The notes: a model not told the origin generated them from the sequence alone. Shown: positions 25,158 through 33,411, numbered from the stretch's first letter. The stretch is 34,707 nucleotides of DNA from Ruminococcus sp. (GCA_017526445.1 JAFXRI010000071.1:1-34707), one strand, 5' to 3'. Numbers and translations: made by a program.

Positions 25158-25209
25158 AAATACCGTATGCGGTATTTTTACTAACAAATAAATACACTAT
25201 ATGGTATTC
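25158..25209. promoter_or_regulatory. Paired inverted repeats upstream of polA
   Basis: ATACCGTATGCGGTAT (25160-25175) and ATACACTATATGGTAT (25192-25207), centres 25167.5 and 25199.5, 32 bp apart. The second ends just before the polA ribosome site AGGAGGTG. Confidence 0.83.
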
Positions 25210-25221
25210 AGGAGGTGCGGT

Positions 25222-27765
25222 ATGAAACTGCTTGCCATTGACGGGAACAGTATAATGAACAGGGCCTTTTACGGAGTGAAGGGACTTACTAACTCAAAGG
25301 GTATCCCGACTAATGCACTTACAGGCTTTATGAACATATATCTTAAAGAGATAGGAGAGGTGGAGCCTGACTGCGTCGCTGTGGCCTTTGATCTGCGTGC
25401 GCCGACGTTCAGACACAAAGCTGACGCGTCCTACAAGGCTAACCGCAAGGGAATGCCCGATGAACTTGCACAGCAGATGCCGCTTATCAAAAAGCTGCTG
25501 ACGCTGCTCGGCATAAAGATCGTTGAGTGTGAGGGATACGAGGCTGATGATATGCTCGGAACGCTTTCAAAAGCTGCATCCGACAGCGGCAATGAGTGTT
25601 ATATCCTTACCGGGGACCGCGACAGCTTTCAGCTTGTTTCGGAGAAGGTGACGGTGCGCCTTGCCGGTACAAAGGAAACGAAGATCTATACTCCTGCACG
25701 TATCAATGAGGAGTACGGCGTTTCACCGAGACAGATGATCGAGGTCAAGGCCCTTATGGGTGACAGCTCGGACAACATCTCGGGCGTTAAGGGTATCGGT
25801 GAAAAGACTGCGCTCTCGTTGATCCAGCAGTGCGGCTCTGTTGACGAACTGTACGAAAAGTTGGACAAGATCAGTCTGTCTGCTTCGGTCCGCACAAAGC
25901 TTGAGAACGGCCATGAAGATGCGCTCAACAGCCGTTTCCTGGCGGAGATATGCCTTGAAGCACCCATAGACACCGAGATCGGTGACTACGTGCCGGGATC
26001 AGCGGATGCGGATGCAGTAAAGGAGCTTCTCGTTGATTTGGAAATGCTGAAACTGCTTGACCGTTTGAAGCTGGGCAGCGGTGCCGATGTGCCTGCCGAG
26101 CCGGAACAGAAGCTCAGAACGGAAGACCTGGTAAAGTATGAGATCTGCGATCTTGACGGGGATACTATCAAAAGCTTTGCCGGGGAGAAGAGCTTTTTCA
26201 TTTTTGCTGACGGTGTACTGTCAGTTGCCTGCGGACAGAAGCTTTACCGCACCGGGGATGACTCGCTGATATTAGCGTACCTGACCTCTGAGGGCGAAAA
26301 GCAGTGCTTTGAGGGGAAGGCAGCCCATAAGGCCGCTATGGAAGCCGGAAAAGAGCTTCTGCATCTCACCTTTGCCTGTGACCTGGCAGGGTATCTGCTC
26401 AACTCCCAGTCCAGCGAATACACTCCGGAGAGCCTGGCCCTCACATATAAGACCGTTTACCGCTCGGATATGGGTGAATATGCTGACATAGCAACGCTTC
26501 CCGCGCTTTGCACCTGCCTGCTTTCTCAGCTGGAGACAACGGGGATGATGAAGCTGTATAATGACATCGAGCTGCCGCTGTGCGAGGTGCTGGCTTCTAT
26601 GGAAGTATGCGGAGTCAGAGCCGATGCCGACGGTATCAGGCAGTTCGGGAAAATGCTCGAAGGAGATATCGAGGATATAAGCCGCAGGATATACGAGTAT
26701 GCTGGCAGGGAGTTCAATATACTCTCACCCAAGCAGCTTGGAGTTGTGCTGTTTGAAGATCTGAAGCTCCCCAACAAAAAGAAGACCAAGACCGGATACT
26801 CCACTAATGCTGAGGTCCTGGAAGCCATTGCCGACAAGCATCCTGTCGTCCCGCTGGTGCTGGAATACCGCACGCTCACGAAACTGCAGTCCACTTATGT
26901 TGAGGGACTGCTCAAAGAGATCAGGAGCGATGGGAGGGTACACAGCATATTCAAGCAGACCGAAACAAGGACAGGCCGTATCTCGTCGGCCGAGCCGAAT
27001 ATGCAGAACATTCCCGTCCGTAAGGAACTGGGGAGGAATATGCGCAAGTTTTTCATCGCCGAAGAGGGCAATACCCTGGTCGATGCCGATTACAGTCAGA
27101 TCGAGCTGAGAGTCCTGGCTTCCGTCTGCGGCGACGGGAATATGCAGGCGGCCTTCAAAGAGGGCCGGGACATCCACCGCTCCACCGCGGCTCAGGTGTT
27201 CGACCTTCCCGAGGATTTTGTCACCCCGGAGATGCGCTCGGCGGCAAAGGCCGTCAACTTCGGTATCATCTACGGCATCGGTGCATTCTCACTCTCAAAG
27301 GACATCGGTGTATCAGTGGCCGAGGCGAAGAGATATATACAGAATTACCTGGACAACTTCTCGAAAGTGTCCGAATTTATGGACAAGACAGTCGAGGACG
27401 GGATCAGGAACGGGTATGTTACTACGATCTTCGGACGAAGAAGGATGATACCGGAGCTCAGATCCTCCAACAAAGTTATGCAGGCCTTCGGAAAGCGTGC
27501 CGCAATGAATGCTCCCATTCAGGGCGCAGCTGCCGACATTATCAAACTGGCAATGGTGGCTGTTTACAGGAGACTTAAAGCTGAAAAGCTCGATGCGAGA
27601 CTTATTTTGCAGGTACACGACGAGCTTATAATCGAATGCCGTGAGGAGCTGGCGGAGCAGGTCTCGGCACTGCTCAAAGAAGAAATGGAAAATGCCGTAA
27701 AACTGGCTGTTCCCATGACCGCCGATGTTCACAGCGGAAAAAGCTGGTATATAGCCAAGGGCTGA
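25222..27765 (+). CDS. polA: DNA polymerase I
   Basis: The 847-residue polymerase fills gaps and removes RNA primers. Residues 1-290 are the 5' nuclease domain (IDGNSIMNRAFYG, EGYEADDMLGTL, GDRDSFQL, GDSSDNISGVKGIGEKTA). The middle (about 300-470) has the fold of the 3'-5' exonuclease, but I see none of its acidic catalytic motifs, so proofreading is probably absent, as in Bacillus and Taq enzymes. The polymerase part has motif A VDADYSQIELR (Asp623), the O helix KAVNFGIIYG and motif C QVHDELIIE (Asp800). The start at 25222 follows AGGAGGTG. Confidence 0.97.
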   Translation: MKLLAIDGNSIMNRAFYGVKGLTNSKGIPTNALTGFMNIYLKEIGEVEPDCVAVAFDLRAPTFRHKADASYKANRKGMPDELAQQMPLIKKLLTLLGIKIVECEGYEADDMLGTLSKAASDSGNECYILTGDRDSFQLVSEKVTVRLAGTKETKIYTPARINEEYGVSPRQMIEVKALMGDSSDNISGVKGIGEKTALSLIQQCGSVDELYEKLDKISLSASVRTKLENGHEDALNSRFLAEICLEAPIDTEIGDYVPGSADADAVKELLVDLEMLKLLDRLKLGSGADVPAEPEQKLRTEDLVKYEICDLDGDTIKSFAGEKSFFIFADGVLSVACGQKLYRTGDDSLILAYLTSEGEKQCFEGKAAHKAAMEAGKELLHLTFACDLAGYLLNSQSSEYTPESLALTYKTVYRSDMGEYADIATLPALCTCLLSQLETTGMMKLYNDIELPLCEVLASMEVCGVRADADGIRQFGKMLEGDIEDISRRIYEYAGREFNILSPKQLGVVLFEDLKLPNKKKTKTGYSTNAEVLEAIADKHPVVPLVLEYRTLTKLQSTYVEGLLKEIRSDGRVHSIFKQTETRTGRISSAEPNMQNIPVRKELGRNMRKFFIAEEGNTLVDADYSQIELRVLASVCGDGNMQAAFKEGRDIHRSTAAQVFDLPEDFVTPEMRSAAKAVNFGIIYGIGAFSLSKDIGVSVAEAKRYIQNYLDNFSKVSEFMDKTVEDGIRNGYVTTIFGRRRMIPELRSSNKVMQAFGKRAAMNAPIQGAAADIIKLAMVAVYRRLKAEKLDARLILQVHDELIIECREELAEQVSALLKEEMENAVKLAVPMTADVHSGKSWYIAKG

Positions 27766-27784
27766 CAGAGAGCGGGGGAAAAAA

Positions 27785-28288
27785 GTGAGACTGATACCTT
27801 TTATTGCCGGGCGCGATTTTGATATAATAAAATACTGGATAACCGATGAACGCACCCACGCTTTCTGGAGCGGCAACAGGATACCTTATCCAATGGAGCG
27901 GGAGAGCTTTGAAAAGTTCTTCGCCGGTCTTTCGCAGCAGTGGGGAGATACACCCTTTATTGCCGCCGACGATAATGGCAGAGCCGTGGGCTTCCTGTCG
28001 ATGGCCCTTGATCTTGCCTCCGGGGAGATGATGCTCAAATTCATCGTTGTTGATCCGCAGCTCAGGGGGAAAGGCATTGCACAGCAGATGCTTGCTCTCG
28101 CTGTAAAATATGCATTTGAGATCGCCGATGCCGGGGCAGTACAGCTTATGGTATTCCCCGAGAATGTAAGGGCAATGAAATGCTATGAGAAGGCGGGCTT
28201 CTCTGTTCGCCGTACCGACCGCGATGCGTTCAGGTTCGGGGACGAGCTGTGGAGCAGATGCAATATGATCTTGAAACGGAACAGGTGA
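27785..28288 (+). CDS. GNAT family acetyltransferase
   Basis: The 167-residue protein starts at GTG after GCGGGGGAAAA. It has the RimJ/RimL-like opening (WITDERTHAFWSGN) and the acetyl-CoA loop VVDPQLRGKGIAQQML, then FPENVRAMKCYEKAGF. The substrate is unknown. It follows polA by 19 bp and precedes the ABC gene by 5 bp, so it is probably read from the polA transcript. Confidence 0.85.
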   Translation: MRLIPFIAGRDFDIIKYWITDERTHAFWSGNRIPYPMERESFEKFFAGLSQQWGDTPFIAADDNGRAVGFLSMALDLASGEMMLKFIVVDPQLRGKGIAQQMLALAVKYAFEIADAGAVQLMVFPENVRAMKCYEKAGFSVRRTDRDAFRFGDELWSRCNMILKRNR

Positions 28289-28293
28289 GAAAT

Positions 28294-28995
28294 ATGCCAT
28301 TTGTTGAATTCAAAAATGTATATAAACGCTATAAAATGGGCGAGGTCATCATAAACGCCAGCGACGGCGTTGACTTCGGGATCGAGAAGGGTGAGTTCGT
28401 CGTGATAGTCGGAGCTTCCGGCGCAGGCAAGACCACTATCCTCAATATGCTGGGCGGTATGGACACCTGCGACGAAGGGGAGATAATCGTTGACGGAAAA
28501 AACATCGCTGCTTACTCAAAGAAGGAGCTGACAGCATACAGACGCTACGATATTGGTTTCGTGTTCCAGTTCTACAACCTTGTCGGGAACCTGACAGCCA
28601 AGGAGAACGTGGAGCTGGCGGCACAGATAACCAAGGATGCGGCGGATGCGGCGGAGGTGCTCAAAAGCGTGGGCCTTGAAGACAGGATGAACAACTTCCC
28701 CTCCCAGCTTTCCGGCGGTGAACAGCAGCGTGTATCCATAGCGAGAGCACTTGCCAAGAACCCCAAACTCCTCCTGTGTGACGAGCCTACAGGAGCACTG
28801 GATTACAACACCGGCAAGACGATCTTAAAGCTCCTTCAGGACACCTGCCGTCAGGATAAGATGACAGTTATCGTTATCACCCACAATATGGCCATAGCCC
28901 CGATGGCAGACCGAATAATCCACATCAAGAACAGCAAGGTCAGCAGCGTGAAGCTCAATCCCTCACCGGTGAGCGTCGAGACCATAGAGTGGTGA
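28294..28995 (+). CDS. ABC transporter ATPase, MacB/LolD-like, without adjacent permease
   Basis: The 233-residue ATPase has Walker [10 protein letters not shown], the Q loop [19 protein letters not shown], signature [16 protein letters not shown], Walker [13 protein letters not shown] and the switch histidine in VITHN. The Q-loop wording is that of ATPases serving FtsX-like permeases (antimicrobial-peptide or lipoprotein export). No permease follows: a strong terminator starts 16 bp after the stop. The ATG at 28294 follows GGTGAG. Its partner is either elsewhere or lost. Confidence 0.9.
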   Translation: MPFVEFKNVYKRYKMGEVIINASDGVDFGIEKGEFVVIVGASGAGKTTILNMLGGMDTCDEGEIIVDGKNIAAYSKKELTAYRRYDIGFVFQFYNLVGNLTAKENVELAAQITKDAADAAEVLKSVGLEDRMNNFPSQLSGGEQQRVSIARALAKNPKLLLCDEPTGALDYNTGKTILKLLQDTCRQDKMTVIVITHNMAIAPMADRIIHIKNSKVSSVKLNPSPVSVETIEW

Positions 28996-29010
28996 TCTTC
29001 CGCGAAAGCA

Positions 29011-29081
29011 ACGGCTGCTGCAAGACTGACAGAACAGAGCATCACAGCCCTGATCTGCATCTTGCAGCAGCCGTTTTTTTT
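29011..29081 (+). terminator. Strong long-stem terminator
   Basis: ACGGCTGCTGCAAGA (29011-29025) pairs perfectly over 15 bp with TCTTGCAGCAGCCGT (29060-29074), loop of about 34 nt, followed by eight T. It ends the polA-GNAT-ABC transcript. Confidence 0.88.
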
Positions 29082-29086
29082 CTTTA

Positions 29087-29147
29087 GGGCAATACCGCAC
29101 AACCCCTGTGCGTCAGAGGCGCAAGCCGCGGGTTGTGCGGTGTTGCC
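29087..29147. mobile_element. 61-bp deleted copy of the palindromic element, flanked by TTA
   Basis: The arms GGCAATACCGCACAACCC (29088-29105) and GGGTTGTGCGGTGTTGCC (29130-29147) match over 17 of 18 positions. The sequence between joins the left arm of the long copy (ending CGTCAG) to its right arm (AGGCGCAAG), as if the core had been lost between two CAG repeats. TTA stands on each side (29084-29086 and 29148-29150), a possible 3-bp target duplication. Confidence 0.8.
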
Positions 29148-29195
29148 TTAGCATTATTCTGAAATAGCATCCGCTTTACGGATTGCTACAATTTG

Positions 29196-29223
29196 ATTAT
29201 AGCATACAGGGAAAAAAAGTCAA
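29196..29223 (-). promoter_or_regulatory. Minus-strand promoter reading into the 61-bp element
   Basis: TTGACT (29223-29218) and TATAAT (29201-29196), spacer 16 bp. No gene lies downstream on this strand; the transcript would cross the element and run antisense to the ABC gene end. Confidence 0.6.
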
Positions 29224-29239
29224 GTACCATTCTGGTACT
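29223..29239. promoter_or_regulatory. Inverted repeat between divergent promoters
   Basis: AGTACC-ATTCT-GGTACT is a perfect 17-bp inverted repeat that touches the -35 box of the minus-strand promoter and lies 23 bp upstream of the plus-strand -35 box. Possible operator. Confidence 0.5.
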
Positions 29240-29261
29240 CTCGGTTTGGATCTTTATATGC

Positions 29262-29290
29262 TTGCAATTATCGCCAAGCTGTGATATTAT
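29262..29290 (+). promoter_or_regulatory. Promoter of the adenylyltransferase fusion gene
   Basis: TTGCAA (29262-29267) and TATTAT (29285-29290), spacer 17 bp, with TG one base before the -10 box. Confidence 0.78.
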
Positions 29291-29357
29291 AAAATACAGG
29301 GGAGCAAGTCTTCGGAAAGCTCCGCCCGTATCAGGACGATGAAAGGAGAGCTTTGCA

Positions 29358-30905
29358 ATGAACGGCAGCACTGACCGCTATGCGGACATAAAAAACAGGA
29401 TATGCGAACTCGCCGGATCGGATGACAGCATACTTGCAGTGGCAGTCATCGGTTCCTCGACGAGAAAGGATACTCCTGCCGACGAGTATTCAGATCTTGA
29501 TCTTATCATCATGACAGACGAGCCTGAAAGGTGGTATTCCGGGGAATACCCGGAAATGCTCGGAGAGGTAAGCATATCATTTATCGAGCCGACGCTGGGC
29601 GGAGGCAGAGAAAGACGCTGTATATACAGCGGAGCCCGGGATGTCGATATGCTGATCTTTACTCACGGACAGTTCGTCGAAGCTCTTGAAAAGGGCGTTG
29701 CCGGCTGGGTGATGAACCGCGGATACAGGTTCCTCTATGATTCCCGGGGATATGAGGCGCTGGCGGAAAAACATGTGGATATGACGGTGAAACGGCCTTC
29801 CATGACCGAGGAGGAGTTTCAGAATATCACCGGGGATTTCTATTTCCATAACATCTGGGCATACAAAAAGCTGCTCCGCGGAGAGCTGTGGTCGGCTAAG
29901 ATGTGCATAGACGCTTATCTGAAAGTCCGCCTGCTCACAATGATCGAGCAGTATCAGCTGTCAGCAGGGAATACCGATGTCTGGCACGACGGCAGGTTCC
30001 TCGACCGCTGGGCAGATACTTCGGTCCTCGGGGAGCTGGAGCATTGTTTCGCTCACTACAGTACCGATGACTGCAAACAGGCTCTTTATGCCACCCACAG
30101 GCTTTTTGCAAGGCTTGCATCTGCCGTCGCCCGTAAGCGGTCGTTCAGCTATCCGGCCGGTGCCGAAAAGTGTGCGGCAGAGTTCATAGGCATATCTGCG
30201 CCGGAGGAGGTATTTGAAAGCGGCTTTGCAAGATGTGAATACATCGGAAAGGACAACGCCGTTTTGCACGTCTGGAAAAAGGAAGCCCATTTCAGCGACT
30301 ACCGCCTTCCCGTGACGGCATCGCTGGATATGCTGAGAAAGCACAAGGGCAGCATCTTCATAGTGGATGCGAGAAACGGCTTTGAGGACGTCAGGGAGGA
30401 TGTGGATTGGGGCTTTGAGTATTTCCTGCCGGAGCTTAAAAAGACCGGCTGTGAGGTATGGGGTTTCATCCTGCCGGAGGTGTCAAACATCGAGGGAGAG
30501 ATCGACCTCTGGACGCGAGAGATCGAGAAGAACTTTTTTGTCATCAGAGCTGAGAGCTATGAGCAGATACTCCGTGCTGCCGCCGAACGCTTCGGCTGTC
30601 TTGAATACACCGGCAGCGCAGATGCGACGCTTTACTACACCTATAAGGGATGCAGATACAGGTTGGCTTCGCAGCCATATGAGCCTTGCCTGTACATAAT
30701 TGACGGAGAAAGGATCGTCTGCACTCTGCACAATGCCTTCAATACGTCGGAGCTGATCGGTGCTTTCTCTGAGGGAAAAACTGTCAGAGCCATTGACGGC
30801 AGGATATATGACGAGAGGACATTTTGCAGACTTCTGGCATCGGCTGTGGACAGCGGCCGGTCGGATATGGATGTGACCTTTGCCGCCAGGCAGGCTGGGA
30901 TATGA
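29358..30905 (+). CDS. AadE-like nucleotidyltransferase fused to an uncharacterised C-terminal module
   Basis: The 515-residue protein begins with an aminoglycoside 6-adenylyltransferase-like domain (about 1-275): AVIGSSTRKD, then DEYSDLDLIIM with the metal-binding aspartates, and GARDVDMLIFT, where a further acidic residue sits. From about 285 to 400 comes a different domain (IVDARNGFEDVREDVDWGFEYFLPEL), similar in feel to STAS/SEC14-like proteins that exist singly in Clostridia. A third part (about 420-500) is unrecognised. AAGGAGAG precedes the ATG. Family knowledge allows antibiotic adenylylation, but most chromosomal relatives have no proven resistance role, and the fusion argues for another job. 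Confidence 0.75.
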   Translation: MNGSTDRYADIKNRICELAGSDDSILAVAVIGSSTRKDTPADEYSDLDLIIMTDEPERWYSGEYPEMLGEVSISFIEPTLGGGRERRCIYSGARDVDMLIFTHGQFVEALEKGVAGWVMNRGYRFLYDSRGYEALAEKHVDMTVKRPSMTEEEFQNITGDFYFHNIWAYKKLLRGELWSAKMCIDAYLKVRLLTMIEQYQLSAGNTDVWHDGRFLDRWADTSVLGELEHCFAHYSTDDCKQALYATHRLFARLASAVARKRSFSYPAGAEKCAAEFIGISAPEEVFESGFARCEYIGKDNAVLHVWKKEAHFSDYRLPVTASLDMLRKHKGSIFIVDARNGFEDVREDVDWGFEYFLPELKKTGCEVWGFILPEVSNIEGEIDLWTREIEKNFFVIRAESYEQILRAAAERFGCLEYTGSADATLYYTYKGCRYRLASQPYEPCLYIIDGERIVCTLHNAFNTSELIGAFSEGKTVRAIDGRIYDERTFCRLLASAVDSGRSDMDVTFAARQAGI

Positions 30906-30948
30906 GAATTGCAGAAGATAATAAAGCTATGGTAAGGAGTTGTTGACT

Positions 30949-32103
30949 ATGCCAAGGATCACAAGCTTTCACTTCGGAACGAGTGGGACATATATGGGAT
31001 CGGGATTCGATTATGACTATGACTGTGACACTGCGGACGGCAGGGGAGTCATAAGTATCCGGATAGAAGGTGTGCGGGAAGAAGATGCTCTGAAACTTGA
31101 TGCAGATGAGGGCTTTGCAGAGGAGCTGGAGCGCATCATCGCGGAGTACGGGCTGCGCAAGTGGGACGGATTCAGCAAGAGCGATCAGAACGTCCTGGAC
31201 GGCAGCTCCTTCGGTTTCAGCGTAAGATACGATGACAAGAGCAGCATCAGTGCTCACGGATATATGCGGTATCCGAAAAATTATGCTGAAGTAAACAGCG
31301 CCTTCGACGGGCTGTTCCTTCCCCTTTATGAGGCGGTGCGCCCCGACAAACGGAAGGTCATGGCCAGATACTTTGATGAGGTCATCCTCAAAGACAGACC
31401 GGCTATGGAGCGTCAGGAGGTAAGATATCCCTATATTTCCGACGGAGGGAATATGTACTGCCTCGGCGTGTGCGAGTGTACCGGCGGTGCGGCGATGTAC
31501 ACGGTCTATGACTGCGATGACGAGCCTTCGTATATGCTTGTTGTGGCTCTTGACAGAAAGGACAACAGATGGGAGCTCTCCTGCGAGATGTACCGCATCA
31601 CCGGAAAAGGCGAGGTCCTGCCCTGGGGAAGTACGCTGATAGACGGCAGCTTTTTCAGCAGCGAGCGCCTTTACGGACACATCTTTACCAGAGAGTACAA
31701 CGGGCAGCTGCAGCTCGGATGCTTTATACAGAAAGGCTTTTCTGCCAGCGGGCGGGATACAAAATACTATATCGACCTCTATGATATCGGTGAAAAGCTG
31801 AAACCTCTTGCCAGCGAAAAGATCGAGGGACCGGCTAACAATAAAGAGTGGTGGACACCCGACAAGCTCGCAAGATTCAACGAAACAGCAGATAAGTACG
31901 GATTCGTCCAGTCGAAACAGCACTGGACAGAGATGCCGAACGATCCGGTGTTCGCAGGCGGGATGAGAGACAATGCCAATAAGCGTTTCAACTTTTTGCT
32001 GACAAACAATCACGACAGCAGGTTTTATAATACTCTGCTTGAAACTCCCAAAGGCGAGCGCGTGGGTGAATACCTCGTCAAGGGTACACTGTATGTACAC
32101 TGA
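30949..32103 (+). CDS. Uncharacterised 384-residue protein
   Basis: I do not recognise the family. The N-terminus (residues about 1-130) repeats Gly/Asp/Tyr-rich strands (GSGFDYDYDCDTADG, KSDQNVLDGSSFGFSV) and looks beta-rich. A second part has CLGVCECTGG and long beta stretches. No signal peptide or membrane segment is seen, so it should be cytoplasmic. GGTAAGGAG precedes the ATG at 30949. It lies 43 bp after the adenylyltransferase fusion and 27 bp before the YjbR-like gene on the same strand, so the three probably form one transcript. Confidence 0.8.
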   Translation: MPRITSFHFGTSGTYMGSGFDYDYDCDTADGRGVISIRIEGVREEDALKLDADEGFAEELERIIAEYGLRKWDGFSKSDQNVLDGSSFGFSVRYDDKSSISAHGYMRYPKNYAEVNSAFDGLFLPLYEAVRPDKRKVMARYFDEVILKDRPAMERQEVRYPYISDGGNMYCLGVCECTGGAAMYTVYDCDDEPSYMLVVALDRKDNRWELSCEMYRITGKGEVLPWGSTLIDGSFFSSERLYGHIFTREYNGQLQLGCFIQKGFSASGRDTKYYIDLYDIGEKLKPLASEKIEGPANNKEWWTPDKLARFNETADKYGFVQSKQHWTEMPNDPVFAGGMRDNANKRFNFLLTNNHDSRFYNTLLETPKGERVGEYLVKGTLYVH

Positions 32104-32130
32104 GATGATAATACCGAAAGGAGCCTTGCT

Positions 32131-32880
32131 ATGACTGACTCATTCCGCGCTGATGTGTTCAGATACGCCGCACAAAAATATGGAGCCGAGCCCGAATATC
32201 TCTGGGCCAGGTTCCCGGATTATGCTGTTTTCCGTCATTCGGATAACCGGAAATGGTTCGGCATCGTTATGGATATATCCCTTGATAAGCTTGACAGCAG
32301 CAGGAGCGGTACGGCAGATGTACTCAACATCAAGGTAGATGACCTTCTGCTGAGAGATATGCTGGTGCAGCAGGAGGGCTATTATTACGGATACCACATA
32401 GCCCGCGGCAGGTGGGTGTCGGTCCTGCTGGACGGGACCGTTCCTCTTGACGAGATCAAAGATCTTATCGACCTGAGTTTCAGGGCCACAGCATCCGGAA
32501 AAAAGAAACAGGAATTCCGCCCGCCCAAGGACTGGCTCATTCCCTCAAATCCTAAGTATTATGACATAATCCACGCCTTCGATGATACCGATACCATTGA
32601 CTGGAAACAGGGCAGCGGCATCAAAAAAGGCGATGTAGTGTATCTCTATGTGGGAGCACCTGTTTCGGCCATAATGTATAAATGCATAGTCACCGCCGTT
32701 GACATACCGTACGACTATCAGAGCGGCGGCCTTACTATCAAAGCGCTTATGACGATCAGGCTCCTGAAACGTTACCCGCCGGAGCAGTTTACCTTTGAGC
32801 GCCTCGGAGCAGAGTTCGGCATCTTTGCGGTCAGAGGACCGAGAGGCATCCCGAACAGTCTGCGCGAGGCGCTTGGATAA
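32131..32880 (+). CDS. MmcQ/YjbR-like protein fused to an EVE/PUA-like domain
   Basis: The 249-residue protein starts with an MmcQ/YjbR domain (about 1-115): YGAEPEYLWARFPDYAVFRH, KWFGIVMDI, and LNIKVDDLLLRDML. These have a MecA/TfoX-like double-wing fold proposed to bind DNA. The rest (about 128-249) resembles EVE/PUA-like domains: WLIPSNPKYYDIIHAF, KKGDVVYLYVGAPVSAIMYKC and FGIFAVRGPRGIP; such domains bind modified bases. Joined, they suggest a nucleic-acid sensor, which is inference. AAAGGAG precedes the ATG. Confidence 0.82.
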   Translation: MTDSFRADVFRYAAQKYGAEPEYLWARFPDYAVFRHSDNRKWFGIVMDISLDKLDSSRSGTADVLNIKVDDLLLRDMLVQQEGYYYGYHIARGRWVSVLLDGTVPLDEIKDLIDLSFRATASGKKKQEFRPPKDWLIPSNPKYYDIIHAFDDTDTIDWKQGSGIKKGDVVYLYVGAPVSAIMYKCIVTAVDIPYDYQSGGLTIKALMTIRLLKRYPPEQFTFERLGAEFGIFAVRGPRGIPNSLREALG

Positions 32881-32883
32881 CAG

Positions 32884-32980
32884 TTGAGTTTTATGAAAAT
32901 AGTCTTCCCGAAGTAAAGCTGATACCGTTCACAGTTCCTGCCGCACCGGAAGGAGCAAACGATCTTAAGGCCTTGGAAAG
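32884..32980 (+). pseudogene. Possible short coding remnant
   Basis: The frame from 32884 reads like protein (LPEVKLIPFTVPAAPEGAN, then LKALERAFYFL) but has no start codon of its own with a ribosome site and runs into the tail of the minus-strand fragment. It could be the end of a lost gene. Support is only that composition looks coding. Confidence 0.25.
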
Positions 32981-32986
32981 AGCTTT

Positions 32987-33241
32987 CTATTTCTTGGGGA
33001 ACTCTATCTTCGGGAGCAGCCTTGTTTTTATTTTCGTAGCCTTGTAGGGCAGCTTTTCCGTTTCAAGAAGTTTGCAGAACAGATCGAACGGAGTGCTGTC
33101 CTTGTTTATGAGCTGGAAGGAAATGCAGAAAACATCTTTAAGGGCTGTCACTTCGAGCATGATATCGCCGTCGGTAAGAATGAATATATCCTTTATGTAA
33201 GGGCTCATGCCGCCCCAGTCCTGGGGCTTGGCGTAGCTCAG
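32987..33241 (-). pseudogene. C-terminal gene fragment next to a half element
   Basis: About 84 residues read as good protein (SYAKPQDWGGMSPYIKDI, then DGDIMLEVTALKDVFCISF and a basic end RLLPKIEFPKK), with no ribosome site and no proper start. The frame continues upstream only through a GC hairpin at 33276-33300 and the half palindromic element. It looks like the 3' end of a larger gene cut off by deletion or insertion. I do not recognise the parent family; a late segment of an acyltransferase/condensation-like protein is a weak guess. Confidence 0.45.
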
Positions 33242-33274
33242 ACTGCAGGTGTCTGTCAATAAATACCCCGGAGC

Positions 33275-33301
33275 AGCGCTGATATATGCACCGCTCCGGG
33301 G
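33275..33301. other. GC-rich hairpin, possible terminator relic
   Basis: CCCCGGAGC pairs with GCTCCGGGG around 9 bp. The flanks carry only weak U tracts on either strand (TATTTATTG on the minus strand). Confidence 0.5.
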
Positions 33302-33330
33302 CTTGTGTGATCCATTCAGCAAAATATTAA

Positions 33331-33411
33331 GGCAACACCGCATAACCCACGGCTAACGTCTCTGCACGTCATCTCTTGCCAGCTTTTCGTCATATTACCC
33401 AAATTCTTTTA
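33331..33411 (-). mobile_element. Degenerate half copy of the palindromic element
   Basis: Starts with GGCAACACCGCATAACCC and follows the right arm of the full element (TCTGCACGTCATCT, TTTTCGTCAT, CCAAATT) to about 33411, then stops before the centre. TTA flanks the intact end. It is more diverged than the other copies, so it is probably older. Confidence 0.72.

Noticed and set aside
22846..25209. CRISPR or dispersed repeat array
   Set aside because: Repeats are short, come only in pairs, sit in gene gaps of a housekeeping run, and the spacers are neither uniform nor between identical repeats.
28851..29102. 83-codon minus-strand frame with hydrophobic stretches after the orphan promoter
   Set aside because: It starts inside the 61-bp element, has no ribosome site and is antisense to the terminator and the ABC gene end.
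29358..30905. Direct call of an aminoglycoside resistance gene
   Set aside because: The N-terminal domain fits the family, but the fused C-terminal modules and lack of any resistance-island context make the resistance claim unsafe.
30784..32100. 438-codon open frame on the minus strand
   Set aside because: Antisense to the unknown 384-residue gene. The plus strand has the ribosome site, the spacing and the same-strand neighbours, so I keep the plus reading.
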